In this document: one piece after another, positions 1-7,473 of the stretch
How the letters are laid out: each line of letters starts with the position of its first letter
How positions within the stretch are numbered: position 1 is the first letter of the stretch
Virus record (IMG/VR): IMGVR_UViG_3300031951_001065
Location: 1-26,128 of that record
Reading direction: 5' to 3' (one strand)
DNA length: 26,128 bases
Source: a virus
Notes under the pieces: generated by a model
Database searches by the model: none
Seen by the model: only the letters and a program-made list of their open reading frames with translations
Told to the model about the DNA's origin: nothing
Program-made: the position numbers and the translations under genes

Positions 1-1398
1 ATGCGCAAGGCAGCAGGATTACCTGTTGTGGAAAGCCGCAATGCAGAAGGCAGTGAATACATTGACGAACTAGTGGGCAAGATTTTGGCATTAGAGAAAC
101 CAGGTATGAGCACAGACTCAGATAACGATGATTTCTACAAAGCTGTATACGACGAATTAATCGAAATAGGCATGACCCCAAAGGCAGCTCGTTACAAAAT
201 CAACTACGACGAAGACTTCATAAGTGACGTAGCATCAGCATATCATCACTTTATGAAACACCCTGAAGGTAATGAAGGCATGCTAGACGAAGTTGATTTT
301 GACTCTCTAAATCAAATGGCTTCTCACGCAGTTAACGTTTTGGGACAAGGCGGCGCAGGCACCGCAGCGGCAGCAACAGGCGCGGCACTTGGCGGGCTAG
401 TTGGCAAAGGTATTGAAAAAACTGCTAACTATTTCCAAAAGAAAAAACAAGACAAAGCATACGATAATCTAAAAAAACAAGCGGCTAACGAAAGCAGTTG
501 CAACATGACCATGGAAGGTGAATACTGCCCAGAACACGGGCTCATGGAGTGCGGCAGCATGTATGAAGGGTGGAAAAGTGAACTTGCTGGTGGCACCCTG
601 GGTGGCGTAGGCGGAACAGTTGCTGGATCTGCATTGGGTGCATTAGCAACCGGGAGCCCAATTGGAGCGGCAATAGGTGGAGTTGTAGGTGGCGCAGCCG
701 GTGGGACTGCTGGACAGATGGCAGGTAGAGAGTTAACTAAAGAAGAACAACTAAATGAAATTGCTCCATTGTTGGCAGCAGGTGCAAGAGCTGTCATACC
801 ATTGTTGTCTAAAGTTGGTCCAGCACTGGGTCGTATGGCATCGGGTGCAGGCAAAGCTGTTACTGGAAAAACAGCCGCTGATATTGGCCGCGGCACTGCC
901 GATGTTGCCAAATCAGCCGCACAATCAGCCGCACAAAATGCAGATAAAATCGGTATTGGGTTAGGTGCATACCAGGCCATTACCGATGTGGCAAACAACA
1001 CAATGGGTGGTGTAGGCGAAGTGTACCGTGACGTTGGTAAAGCTGCTGGAGCAATAACACAATCAGTTGGTAATGCAATCGATGGAAAAACCATTGCCGA
1101 ACTAGCAAGCACCGCAGTTAAGTATTCAATTCCAATTGGTATAATATTGGCTGTATTATACGGTGGCAAAAAACTCATTGACCAGGTAATGGATGAAGGC
1201 TTAGTAGGTGGTGCAATTGGCACCGCATTAGGCGGCCCTGTAGGTGGTATGATTGGAAGTGCTATGATCGGTAACGCAGTAGGTGAAGGTCATGACGATC
1301 CCATGAACAGCAACAGTGCTATCACTGGTGCCTACTATGAAAGCAAATCTGATGATGCATTGCTGGCTAGAATAAAAAGTCTGGCCTTGATAAAATGA
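1..1398 (+). CDS. Glycine-zipper-rich putative virion protein (5' end at window edge)
   Basis: The reading frame is open from the first base, so the true start may lie upstream. The acidic N-terminal ~100 residues carry no motif I can name. Three blocks rich in small residues follow (about residues 116-138, 196-242 and 400-427) with repeated GxxxG spacing, the glycine-zipper pattern seen in membrane-inserting or helix-packing proteins. A hydrophobic segment near residues 374-388 (IPIGIILAVLYGG) could span a membrane. Between the first two blocks lies a short Cys-containing patch (EYCPEHGLMEC). A virion or membrane-penetration role, such as an ejected internal protein, is plausible in a phage, but this is inference. 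The coding region is real: long, with composition like its neighbours; the opposite-strand frame across it is a shadow. Confidence 0.7.
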   Translation: MRKAAGLPVVESRNAEGSEYIDELVGKILALEKPGMSTDSDNDDFYKAVYDELIEIGMTPKAARYKINYDEDFISDVASAYHHFMKHPEGNEGMLDEVDFDSLNQMASHAVNVLGQGGAGTAAAATGAALGGLVGKGIEKTANYFQKKKQDKAYDNLKKQAANESSCNMTMEGEYCPEHGLMECGSMYEGWKSELAGGTLGGVGGTVAGSALGALATGSPIGAAIGGVVGGAAGGTAGQMAGRELTKEEQLNEIAPLLAAGARAVIPLLSKVGPALGRMASGAGKAVTGKTAADIGRGTADVAKSAAQSAAQNADKIGIGLGAYQAITDVANNTMGGVGEVYRDVGKAAGAITQSVGNAIDGKTIAELASTAVKYSIPIGIILAVLYGGKKLIDQVMDEGLVGGAIGTALGGPVGGMIGSAMIGNAVGEGHDDPMNSNSAITGAYYESKSDDALLARIKSLALIK

Positions 1399-1400
1399 TT

Positions 1401-1406
1401 TAAATA
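1401..1406 (+). promoter_or_regulatory. T4-late-like TAAATA box for the first oxygenase gene
   Basis: TAAATA lies just after the stop of the preceding gene and matches the 3' part of the T4 late consensus TATAAATA. The ATG at 1406 overlaps the box; the in-frame ATG at 1412 lies five bases after it, where transcription should begin. This favours 1412 as the start and a leaderless message. Confidence 0.4.
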
Positions 1407-1411
1407 TGGGC

Positions 1412-1993
1412 ATGCTAAACTTTAGTAATGCCCAACAAATCCTTCCTACAGTCTGGCGTTTGCCAGACTTTTTCTTGGACTTTGAATCTGTACGTCACAG
1501 CTATCGCAGTCCGGAACAATCATGGACAACACAATATCCCAATCGATTGTTGACACCGTGGGGCTCTAATGCCACATTGGAGTCTGCACTGGCACAAGCA
1601 CCTGCACAGATCAAACAATTGACACATCATTTGGTGCAACCACAAGTGATCTATTCAAGTGTTGATCTGTCAGGCAGCAAGATTATGATGCATAGACTAC
1701 ACCCAGATATCAAATGTTTTATTCAAGTGTACATGGGGGAAGATCCTGCACCTGAACTATCCAGTGTGTTCTGCAACAACTTAACAGTTAATGCTGATCA
1801 CCCTAGCGACTATGCAGATATTTCTGAATTCAAGCCTGAAGATTTGATCAAAATAAAATACCGTCCCAACGAAGCCTGGTTAATGATCAATCAACCTAGA
1901 TGTTTCTTTGGAACGGCACATGCTGTGGCACCTAATGCGGTGCGCGAAACTGTGAACTTACACTTTGGCGCGGAATTGCCAGCAAGCACTTAA
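1412..1993 (+). CDS. Putative 2OG-Fe(II) oxygenase-like protein, copy 1
   Basis: A 193-residue protein with the layout of a small double-stranded beta-helix dioxygenase. It has a candidate iron-binding HxD at H97-D99 (LHPD) followed by a beta strand (CFIQVYMG), then a distal histidine at H170 and an arginine at R178 that could bind the 2-oxoglutarate carboxylate. The same order and the same 8-residue H-to-R spacing occur in the convergent gene ending at 1958, which supports paralogy. Its 3' end overlaps that gene by 36 bases on the opposite strand. I chose ATG 1412 over 1406 because of the TAAATA box at 1401-1406. The fold is inferred from motifs only; the substrate is unknown (protein, nucleotide or glycan hydroxylation are all possible). 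Confidence 0.65.
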   Translation: MLNFSNAQQILPTVWRLPDFFLDFESVRHSYRSPEQSWTTQYPNRLLTPWGSNATLESALAQAPAQIKQLTHHLVQPQVIYSSVDLSGSKIMMHRLHPDIKCFIQVYMGEDPAPELSSVFCNNLTVNADHPSDYADISEFKPEDLIKIKYRPNEAWLMINQPRCFFGTAHAVAPNAVRETVNLHFGAELPAST

Positions 1994-2497
1994 TCGTGTG
2001 CCAGTGATAGTATCTACATGATGCTCTTTGAGATCACTGTTTAGATTGATATAACCAGTGTTGGGTACAAAATCAAATCGTGTGCGTGGATTGCTGTGTG
2101 TAAACTCAGTACCATGCACATCGCCATGTGTCCACAAGTACACTTGATAGGTTACTACCAGCAACCCTGCATCTGAGTGATACGGACAATGCCACCCACT
2201 CAAATCCAGCCACATTTTGCATTCTGCAGGCATGAGCTTGATGCCAGTAATCTGTTCCAGAGAAGGCATTATTGTAGGACCCATGTCTTGTAGTTGTTTT
2301 AGTGTAGGCGACTCGGGTGTGAGTTGCAGTCGATACTCCAAACAGTCTGGATGACGGTGCCATGAATCTGCATGATTCAAATGGGTGGTGGATAGCTCTC
2401 GAAACGTTTCATCGCCAAAACAGTTTTTTACTTCCCAAAGATGGTGAGCAACTGAATGAACTTCGGAATCTGCGTCGTATATTCGGTGTGTGGTCAT
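1958..2497 (-). CDS. 2OG-Fe(II) oxygenase-like protein, copy 2
   Basis: A 179-residue protein with a clear candidate metal triad: H107-x-D109 (YHSD) after the strand KMWLDLSGWH, and a distal histidine at 159/160 (EHHVD) with R168 eight residues later. The segments LLVVTYQVYLW and GYINLNSD look like core strands of the jelly roll, and similar small phage proteins are usually classed as 2OG-Fe(II) oxygenases. It is convergent with, and resembles, the gene at 1412-1993. The start is ATG at 2497; a TAAATA box ends five bases before it. The substrate cannot be read from sequence. Confidence 0.75.
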   Translation of the reverse strand: MTTHRIYDADSEVHSVAHHLWEVKNCFGDETFRELSTTHLNHADSWHRHPDCLEYRLQLTPESPTLKQLQDMGPTIMPSLEQITGIKLMPAECKMWLDLSGWHCPYHSDAGLLVVTYQVYLWTHGDVHGTEFTHSNPRTRFDFVPNTGYINLNSDLKEHHVDTITGTRLSACWQFRAKV

Positions 2498-2502
2498 AAC
2501 AA

Positions 2503-2508
2503 TATTTA
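2503..2508 (-). promoter_or_regulatory. T4-late-like TAAATA box, leaderless spacing
   Basis: On the reverse strand TAAATA is followed by five bases (TTGTT) and then the ATG at 2497. With the T4 late geometry, transcription would begin at or next to the start codon. No ribosome-binding site is present. Confidence 0.45.
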
Positions 2509-2545
2509 CTTTGGAAACAGCTCGTGACCGTTTTTATAGTTTGTT

Positions 2546-3676
2546 CTAGAGCAAACTTCGGTGTAAAAAATTCTTGATGTTGTTGAATTCATCGCTGGTC
2601 CAGGATTGTATCAATCGATGATTGTGTTCTAACACATCACGAAATTCTGGATAAATGTTCCTAGCATCGGTATGATAGAGTTTTCTAATCTCGTGCCATG
2701 CCATGGTAAATCTCTTTTGATCATTTGGTTCATCGTCATAACTTTCGTTGATAATGTTCCCGTGAAATGTTCGAAACCCTAATTTACGTAGATTTTTTAA
2801 CAATCCAGCAGAGTTGAACATTATAAAGATACGTTTGGCAAACAAGCACTTGGCAACTTTTTCAGTTAGAAAGTTTAAATTGTTGCCAGTGTCGCTGTCT
2901 TCGCACACTATGCTGTACCACGAACACTGATAAATGTGCCATGGCACCTGTAACCATTGGTCTGGCGCATTAACATACGATGGAGGTTTTTCAATACTTT
3001 CTAAAGCTGAACTGGTATATTTTTTAATTTGCCCATTGCGCAGATACCCCACAGGATCCAACATGTAGATTTGATCCCAGTCGTACTCACTCTGCGCTGG
3101 CTCCATTTCGGCCAAGGTAGCACTCATTTCATTGGCTTCTAAGATCCTGTACAACAAGTGTAATCGACTGGTGTTAACTGGTCCCATTATTGCGTCGAAC
3201 ATGTATTTTCGAAACGGCGTATTAACCTCGTCAACATTTTGGAATACATTGGCCTGTACCGTCATTCCAAATCTTGGTTGCGAGTTGCAGTACATAATTT
3301 CTGCCGGAGGCATGGTATCTTGCCATCTTCCAGAAAATATACATCGAATTTTTTCTGTTCTTAGTTTTTCACACAATTGTCCATACACAACAGGCCAACG
3401 GCTCTGCATGGCACAGTCGGTGTAGGTCACAACTAGATCCGCCCAGGACAAGTCCATTGCAGAATCAATTTGTTCATAGCACAACCAAACAATTTTTCGA
3501 TACGACTCTACAGTGGCTGAGTCACACCTTGCTGACAACTCATCAGGATCTTGAACCAGTTTGATGTTGGGAAACAACTGGTCAAACGGCAGTACTGGCG
3601 ACTCTGCAGTCCAGTAGAGGTGTGGATCCCAGATGTAAAAGTCTACTTTGGGTAACGGTAATAGTTCTTGGGTCAT
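2546..3676 (-). CDS. Putative glycosyltransferase-like protein
   Basis: A 376-residue protein. The N-terminal two thirds carries no motif I recognise. The C-terminal part has the pattern FLTEKVAKCLFAKRIFIM, then LLKNLRKLGFRTF and NESYDDEPNDQKRF. This resembles a C-terminal domain common in phage and bacterial surface-glycan proteins (a TEK motif, then a hydrophobic strand, L..L+.LGF+TF, and ESYD), distantly like the nucleotide-sugar-binding half of GT10-type fucosyltransferases. That assignment comes from memory of the motif and is not a search result. It is the only gene on this stretch of the reverse strand and sits back to back with gp32 (154 bases apart). A glycan role would match the island at 7924-14849. 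Confidence 0.65.
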   Translation of the reverse strand: MTQELLPLPKVDFYIWDPHLYWTAESPVLPFDQLFPNIKLVQDPDELSARCDSATVESYRKIVWLCYEQIDSAMDLSWADLVVTYTDCAMQSRWPVVYGQLCEKLRTEKIRCIFSGRWQDTMPPAEIMYCNSQPRFGMTVQANVFQNVDEVNTPFRKYMFDAIMGPVNTSRLHLLYRILEANEMSATLAEMEPAQSEYDWDQIYMLDPVGYLRNGQIKKYTSSALESIEKPPSYVNAPDQWLQVPWHIYQCSWYSIVCEDSDTGNNLNFLTEKVAKCLFAKRIFIMFNSAGLLKNLRKLGFRTFHGNIINESYDDEPNDQKRFTMAWHEIRKLYHTDARNIYPEFRDVLEHNHRLIQSWTSDEFNNIKNFLHRSLL

Positions 3677-3688
3677 GGTGTAGTGTGA

Positions 3689-3694
3689 TATTTA
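3689..3694 (-). promoter_or_regulatory. T4-late-like box upstream of the reverse-strand glycosyltransferase-like gene
   Basis: The reverse strand reads AATAAATA here, seven of eight matches to the T4 late consensus TATAAATA. Twelve bases separate it from the ATG at 3676, giving a predicted leader of about six bases without a clear Shine-Dalgarno sequence. Confidence 0.45.
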
Positions 3695-3720
3695 TTTGGC
3701 AAAAGTCTTGCCTTTTACTA

Positions 3721-3749
3721 TTGCGATGCTAAATACATTCGTATACAAT
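3721..3749 (+). promoter_or_regulatory. Sigma70-type promoter of gp32
   Basis: TTGCGA (3721-3726), a 17-base spacer and TACAAT (3744-3749) form a reasonable sigma70 promoter. It gives a leader of about 75 bases before ATG 3831. The early transcribed sequence contains ACTTGTAT, also found just after the -10 boxes of the promoters at 15158 and 15389. A TAAATA at 3730-3735 inside the spacer could serve as a late start. Confidence 0.55.
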
Positions 3750-3764
3750 ACAACTTGTATGCAC

Positions 3765-3813
3765 AGGCAACTAAGCATCTAAATTATTAGATAGGCATAT
3801 AACATAGGCAACT
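3765..3813 (+). promoter_or_regulatory. gp32 leader: small hairpin flanked by direct repeats
   Basis: A perfect 6-bp stem (ATCTAA/TTAGAT, 3777-3792, 4-base loop) lies in the leader, flanked by two copies of AGGCAACT (3765-3772 and 3806-3813). The second copy is shortly before the Shine-Dalgarno sequence. T4 gp32 represses its own translation by binding its leader, so this is a candidate operator. The link is inference; the hairpin is short and AT-rich. Confidence 0.3.
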
Positions 3814-3830
3814 TAACAAGGAGAAACACT

Positions 3831-4844
3831 ATGGCATCATTAGCAGAAATCAGAGCACGACTACAGGCAGCAGAAGGCAACAAAGGCGGACAAGGTTCGC
3901 AAGGTGGCGGAGACAAATCGATCTACCCGCACTGGAATATGGAAGAAGGCCAATCGGCTACATTACGCTTCCTCCCTGATAGTAACACAAAAAACACATT
4001 CTTCTGGCAAGAACGAGCAATGATTCGTTTGCCTTTCAACGGCATCAAGGGAGAAATGGATTCAAAACAGGTCATGGTACAAGTACCCTGTGTTGAGATG
4101 TGGGGCGACGCTTGCCCAATCTTGGCAGAAGTACGTACATGGTTCAAGGACAAGAGCCTTGAAGATATGGGTCGTAAGTACTGGAAAAAACGCAGTTATA
4201 TTTTCCAAGGCTTTGTTCGCGAAAACCCAATTGGTGACGACAAGACCCCGGACAATCCTATTCGCCGATTCATCATTGGCCCTCAATTGTTCACACTAAT
4301 CAAAGGTGCGTTGATGGATCCTGAACTGGAAGAATTGCCAACAGACGCCATGCGTGGTCTGGATTTCCGTATCACAAAAACACAAAAAGGCGGCTACGCT
4401 GACTACAACACTTCAAAGTGGGCACGTAAGGAATCTGCGCTGACAGAAACTGAACAAGCCGCAATTGAAGCACACGGCTTGTTTGACTTGAGCACATTCT
4501 TGCCTAAGCGTCCAACAGACGTGGAGTTAAAGGTAATCAAAGAGATGTTTGAAGCATCAGTAGATGGTCAGCCGTACGACACAGAGCGTTGGGGTCAATA
4601 CTTCCGTCCAGCAGGTGTTAACGCACCAGCAGGTGGCAACAGTGGCGTTACTGAAGACGACATTGTGGCTGCAAGTGCACCAGTAGCTAAGGCTGCTCCG
4701 GCACCTGCTCCAGTAGCAAGTGCATCACCATTTGACGAAGAAGATGATGTGCCAGTGGCATCAGCACCAGTTGCTAAACCAGCGGCTACAGGGCAAAATG
4801 CACAAGACATTTTGGCTATGATTCGTGCTCGTCAAAACAAATAA
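3831..4844 (+). CDS. 32: Single-stranded DNA-binding protein gp32
   Basis: A 337-residue T4-type single-strand binding protein that coats ssDNA during replication, recombination and repair and interacts with UvsX, UvsY and polymerase. A basic N-terminal arm (SLAEIRARL) fits the cooperativity domain. The core runs to about residue 265, with WNMEEGQSATLRFLPD, the aromatic and basic stretch YWKKRSYIFQGFV, and GYADYNTS. T4 gp32 holds zinc through one His and three Cys; only C87 and C95 are visible in the equivalent place, so the zinc site may be altered. The C-terminal ~70 residues are an Ala/Pro/Val linker with an acidic patch (FDEEDD), where T4 gp32 has its acidic protein-interaction tail. It ends with IRARQNK, echoing the N-terminal IRARL. 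A strong Shine-Dalgarno (AAGGAG) precedes ATG 3831. Confidence 0.93.
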   Translation: MASLAEIRARLQAAEGNKGGQGSQGGGDKSIYPHWNMEEGQSATLRFLPDSNTKNTFFWQERAMIRLPFNGIKGEMDSKQVMVQVPCVEMWGDACPILAEVRTWFKDKSLEDMGRKYWKKRSYIFQGFVRENPIGDDKTPDNPIRRFIIGPQLFTLIKGALMDPELEELPTDAMRGLDFRITKTQKGGYADYNTSKWARKESALTETEQAAIEAHGLFDLSTFLPKRPTDVELKVIKEMFEASVDGQPYDTERWGQYFRPAGVNAPAGGNSGVTEDDIVAASAPVAKAAPAPAPVASASPFDEEDDVPVASAPVAKPAATGQNAQDILAMIRARQNK

Positions 4845-4859
4845 TTGACACTACACATC

Positions 4860-4891
4860 ACGCAAGGGGAGACACCTCTTGCGTTTCTTTC
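4860..4891 (+). terminator. Rho-independent terminator after gp32
   Basis: A 10-bp stem (4860-4869 with 4875-4884, one G-T pair) and a 5-base loop are followed by a T-rich tract (4884-4891). It lies 15 bases after the gp32 stop and would separate the abundant gp32 message from uvsX. Confidence 0.8.
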
Positions 4892-4897
4892 TATACA
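4869..4897 (+). promoter_or_regulatory. Weak candidate promoter of uvsX inside the terminator
   Basis: GAGACA (4869-4874, four of six matches to TTGACA) lies in the terminator loop. It is followed by a 17-base spacer and TATACA (4892-4897). Predicted transcription would start about four bases before ATG 4908. The spacing is good but the -35 is weak; readthrough from gp32 is the alternative. Confidence 0.3.
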
Positions 4898-4907
4898 TAG
4901 GTGATAT

Positions 4908-5963
4908 ATGGGAAAACCATTTGACGTAAGCAAGTTCCGCAAGGAAATTACAAAAAGCATTGACGGCCTAAGCATTGGCTTCAATGATCCTACAGATTGG
5001 ATCAGTACAGGCAACTATGCCTTGAACTATTTGATCTCTGGCGACTTCAACCGCGGTATTCCGCTGGGCAAAGTCACTGTGTTTGCTGGTGATTCAGGCG
5101 CAGGCAAATCATATATTTGTTCAGGCAATATTGTTAAACACGCACAAGAACAAGGTATCTTTGTGGTGTTGATCGACAGTGAGAACGCACTGGATGAAGA
5201 CTGGCTCAAAGCATTAGGTGTTGACACTGGCCCAGACAAACTTCTTAAACTGAGTATGGCCATGATTGATGATGTGGCAAAAACAATCTCCACATTCATG
5301 AGCGACTACAAAGCACTACCAGACGGCGAACGTCCCAAGGTCATGTTTGTGATTGACTCATTGGGTATGCTGTTGACACCCACAGACGTTAATCAATTTG
5401 ATGCAGGTGAAATGAAAGGTGACCTGGGTCGTAAACCCAAAGCACTCACAGCACTTGTTCGCAATTGTGTCAACATGTTTGGTAGCTACAATGTAGGCCT
5501 GGTTTGTACCAATCACACATATGCAAGCCAGGACATGTTTGATCCAGATGACAAGATCTCCGGCGGCCAGGGCTTTATCTACGCATCAAGCATTGTGGTT
5601 GCCATGAAGAAGATGAAACTCAAAGAAGATGAGGATGGCAACAAAGTATCCGAAGTCAACGGTATCCGTGCAGGCTGTAAAGTTATGAAAACACGCTATG
5701 CCAAACCCTTTGAAGGTGTGCAAGTTAAAATTCCGTACACAACAGGTATGAGCCCTTACTCAGGTCTTACTGACTTGATTGAGAAAAAAGGCCTGCTCAA
5801 GAAAGAAGGCAACAGTCTTGTGTTTACCACAAGTGCTGGAGAGATCATCAAGAAGTTCCGTAAAGGGTGGGAACGCAACGATGACTCGTGCCTGGATGTT
5901 GTGATGAAAGACTTTGGTAATCAGAAGGCAGAGGTAACTACAGTCGAGGAGGATGCAGAATGA
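4908..5963 (+). CDS. uvsX: UvsX RecA-like recombinase
   Basis: A 351-residue RecA/UvsX-family ATPase that forms filaments on ssDNA and carries out strand exchange, working with gp32 and UvsY. Walker A is GDSGAGKS (61-68). The LIDSEN segment (88-93) includes the candidate catalytic glutamate, and Walker B is VMFVIDS (145-151). The ISGGQGF segment fits the DNA-binding loop 2 region, and CTNHTYAS is a typical UvsX stretch. The length is slightly below T4 UvsX, and the C-terminus is acidic (VEEDAE). ATG 4908 is preceded by AGGTGAT as a Shine-Dalgarno sequence. Its stop overlaps the next gene by 4 bases (ATGA), indicating translational coupling. Confidence 0.93.
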   Translation: MGKPFDVSKFRKEITKSIDGLSIGFNDPTDWISTGNYALNYLISGDFNRGIPLGKVTVFAGDSGAGKSYICSGNIVKHAQEQGIFVVLIDSENALDEDWLKALGVDTGPDKLLKLSMAMIDDVAKTISTFMSDYKALPDGERPKVMFVIDSLGMLLTPTDVNQFDAGEMKGDLGRKPKALTALVRNCVNMFGSYNVGLVCTNHTYASQDMFDPDDKISGGQGFIYASSIVVAMKKMKLKEDEDGNKVSEVNGIRAGCKVMKTRYAKPFEGVQVKIPYTTGMSPYSGLTDLIEKKGLLKKEGNSLVFTTSAGEIIKKFRKGWERNDDSCLDVVMKDFGNQKAEVTTVEEDAE

Positions 5964-6229
5964 GTGAAGTAGTAGCAAGCGAGATTTGGGGCGAACTCAA
6001 ACGTTTTGTAAACACAGTGGATCGTGCAGAAGCTGCAGAAACTGTGGTTCAGATCTTGATGGACAATGATTCAGACGTAGAAGATATCCGTACAGCTTTC
6101 AAAGGCGATTCAGATATCAAACGTGCATTGACTGCATATCTTGACAACGACAAAGACTATGTTGAAGAAGAAGACGCAGAGGAAGATGAAGATTTTGACG
6201 ACTTTAATGAGGATGACTGGGAAGATTAA
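5960..6229 (+). CDS. Small acidic protein coupled to uvsX
   Basis: An 89-residue protein. The N-terminal half looks helical (WGELKRFVNTVDRAEAAETV). The last 25 residues are almost entirely Asp and Glu (EEEDAEEDEDFDDFNEDDWED). The extreme acidity and the ATGA overlap with uvsX suggest a partner of the recombination module or a DNA mimic, but no known domain is visible. The stop overlaps the next start (TAATG), so uvsX, this gene and the radical SAM gene form one coupled unit. I recall similar proteins beside uvsX in other T4-like phages of aquatic bacteria, without being able to confirm it here. Confidence 0.8.
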   Translation: MSEVVASEIWGELKRFVNTVDRAEAAETVVQILMDNDSDVEDIRTAFKGDSDIKRALTAYLDNDKDYVEEEDAEEDEDFDDFNEDDWED

Positions 6230-7473
6230 TGTCCAAGACATACTTTCCAATTCGTACTGCAACAAGTTGTCAATTAAAATGGAATTGGACTGCTCTGTAT
6301 CTCAATGGCGGATTTTCTCGAACGTGTCATCGCACCGCTGAAACACCTCTGACTCCGGAAAATTTTAATAATTTTCATAATACTGAAGTTGTGTTAGATG
6401 ATCGTACAAGAATGTTGCAAGGGTTGTGGCCCGAAACTAGTTGTTTGTATTGTAGAAATATTGAAGAGTCTGGCGGAGTAAGTGATCGGCTACGTCAAAT
6501 TAACGCACCAGATTTATCGCCGCCAGAGCTTGTTGATGATGCTTCTGCAATTCAAGTTAGTCCTACAATACTAGAAGTATTTTTTAACAACACTTGCAAT
6601 CTAGGATGTTTGTATTGTACTCCAGTATTAAGTTCGGTAATAAACGCAGAGAATCAAAAATTTGGTAGTTTTGAAAAAAACAATGTATCGTTAATATCAA
6701 TTGACACACATTACAAAGACTTGTCGCCAAATTTTTGGTCTTGGTTTCCTACAGGATTTGTCAAACTCAAACGATTTGGAGTGTTAGGCGGTGAGCCGTT
6801 CTATCAAAAGGAGTTTGAAAAACTGCTAGATATGATAGAACAGCATCCTAACCCCAATTGCGAACTCAACATCATTACCAATCTCATGGTGTCAACGGAT
6901 AGATTAAACATGTTTGTTGACAGACTCAAGCAATTGTTATTGACAAAAAAATTAAAAAGAGTGGACATTACCTGCAGTATAGATTGTTGGGGACCACAAC
7001 AAGAATATGTAAGGTGGGGGCTTGATCTTGCTCAGTGGCAGAGCAACTTTGAAACACTAATCATGAACAAATGGCTCTACATCAGTATCAATCAGACTAT
7101 CACTGCTCTCACCATCAAGACCATGCCTGAGTTGTTGATCAAATTAAAAAAGTGGAATACTATACGACCAGTGCATCATCACTTTAGTGGACCCGCACCA
7201 GGGCCAAGCTATTTCAATGCTGGTATATTAGGTGGCAATCAATTCAAACAAGACTTTGATCAAATATTGTCACTGATGCCACAAAGCACAGATGAGGACA
7301 AAATAACATATGACTATATGTTGGGCATAGCAAACAACATTATTGCCTCAGATATTGACCCACAAGAAATCTCTAAACTATTAACGTATCTTGATGAAAA
7401 AGATCGCAGGCGCAACACCAATTGGGAAGTGTTATTTCCTTGGCTAACTGAGTATAAAAAATATGTGGTATAG
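6229..7473 (+). CDS. Radical SAM protein, phage twitch-type
   Basis: A 414-residue radical SAM protein. The cluster motif CxxxCxxC is at C123, C127 and C130 (CNLGCLYC), preceded by the strand ILEVFFNNT. The SAM-binding GGEP motif is at 187-190. Further strands (NIITNLM, DITCSIDCWG, SINQTITALT) fit the partial barrel. Extra cysteines upstream (C14, C33, and C72/C75 in CLYC) could bind a second iron-sulfur cluster. Such proteins use a 5'-deoxyadenosyl radical to modify peptides, RNA or small molecules; the substrate is unknown. Its place between uvsX and uvsY, with overlaps of 1 base upstream and 11 bases downstream, is notable because recombination genes are not otherwise tied to radical chemistry. 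Confidence 0.88.
   Translation: MSKTYFPIRTATSCQLKWNWTALYLNGGFSRTCHRTAETPLTPENFNNFHNTEVVLDDRTRMLQGLWPETSCLYCRNIEESGGVSDRLRQINAPDLSPPELVDDASAIQVSPTILEVFFNNTCNLGCLYCTPVLSSVINAENQKFGSFEKNNVSLISIDTHYKDLSPNFWSWFPTGFVKLKRFGVLGGEPFYQKEFEKLLDMIEQHPNPNCELNIITNLMVSTDRLNMFVDRLKQLLLTKKLKRVDITCSIDCWGPQQEYVRWGLDLAQWQSNFETLIMNKWLYISINQTITALTIKTMPELLIKLKKWNTIRPVHHHFSGPAPGPSYFNAGILGGNQFKQDFDQILSLMPQSTDEDKITYDYMLGIANNIIASDIDPQEISKLLTYLDEKDRRRNTNWEVLFPWLTEYKKYVV

Noticed and set aside
429-1223. 264-codon reverse-strand frame across the first gene
   Set aside because: Mirror of a GC-rich Gly/Ala coding region; Pro/Ser/Ala-rich translation without domains, typical of an antisense shadow.
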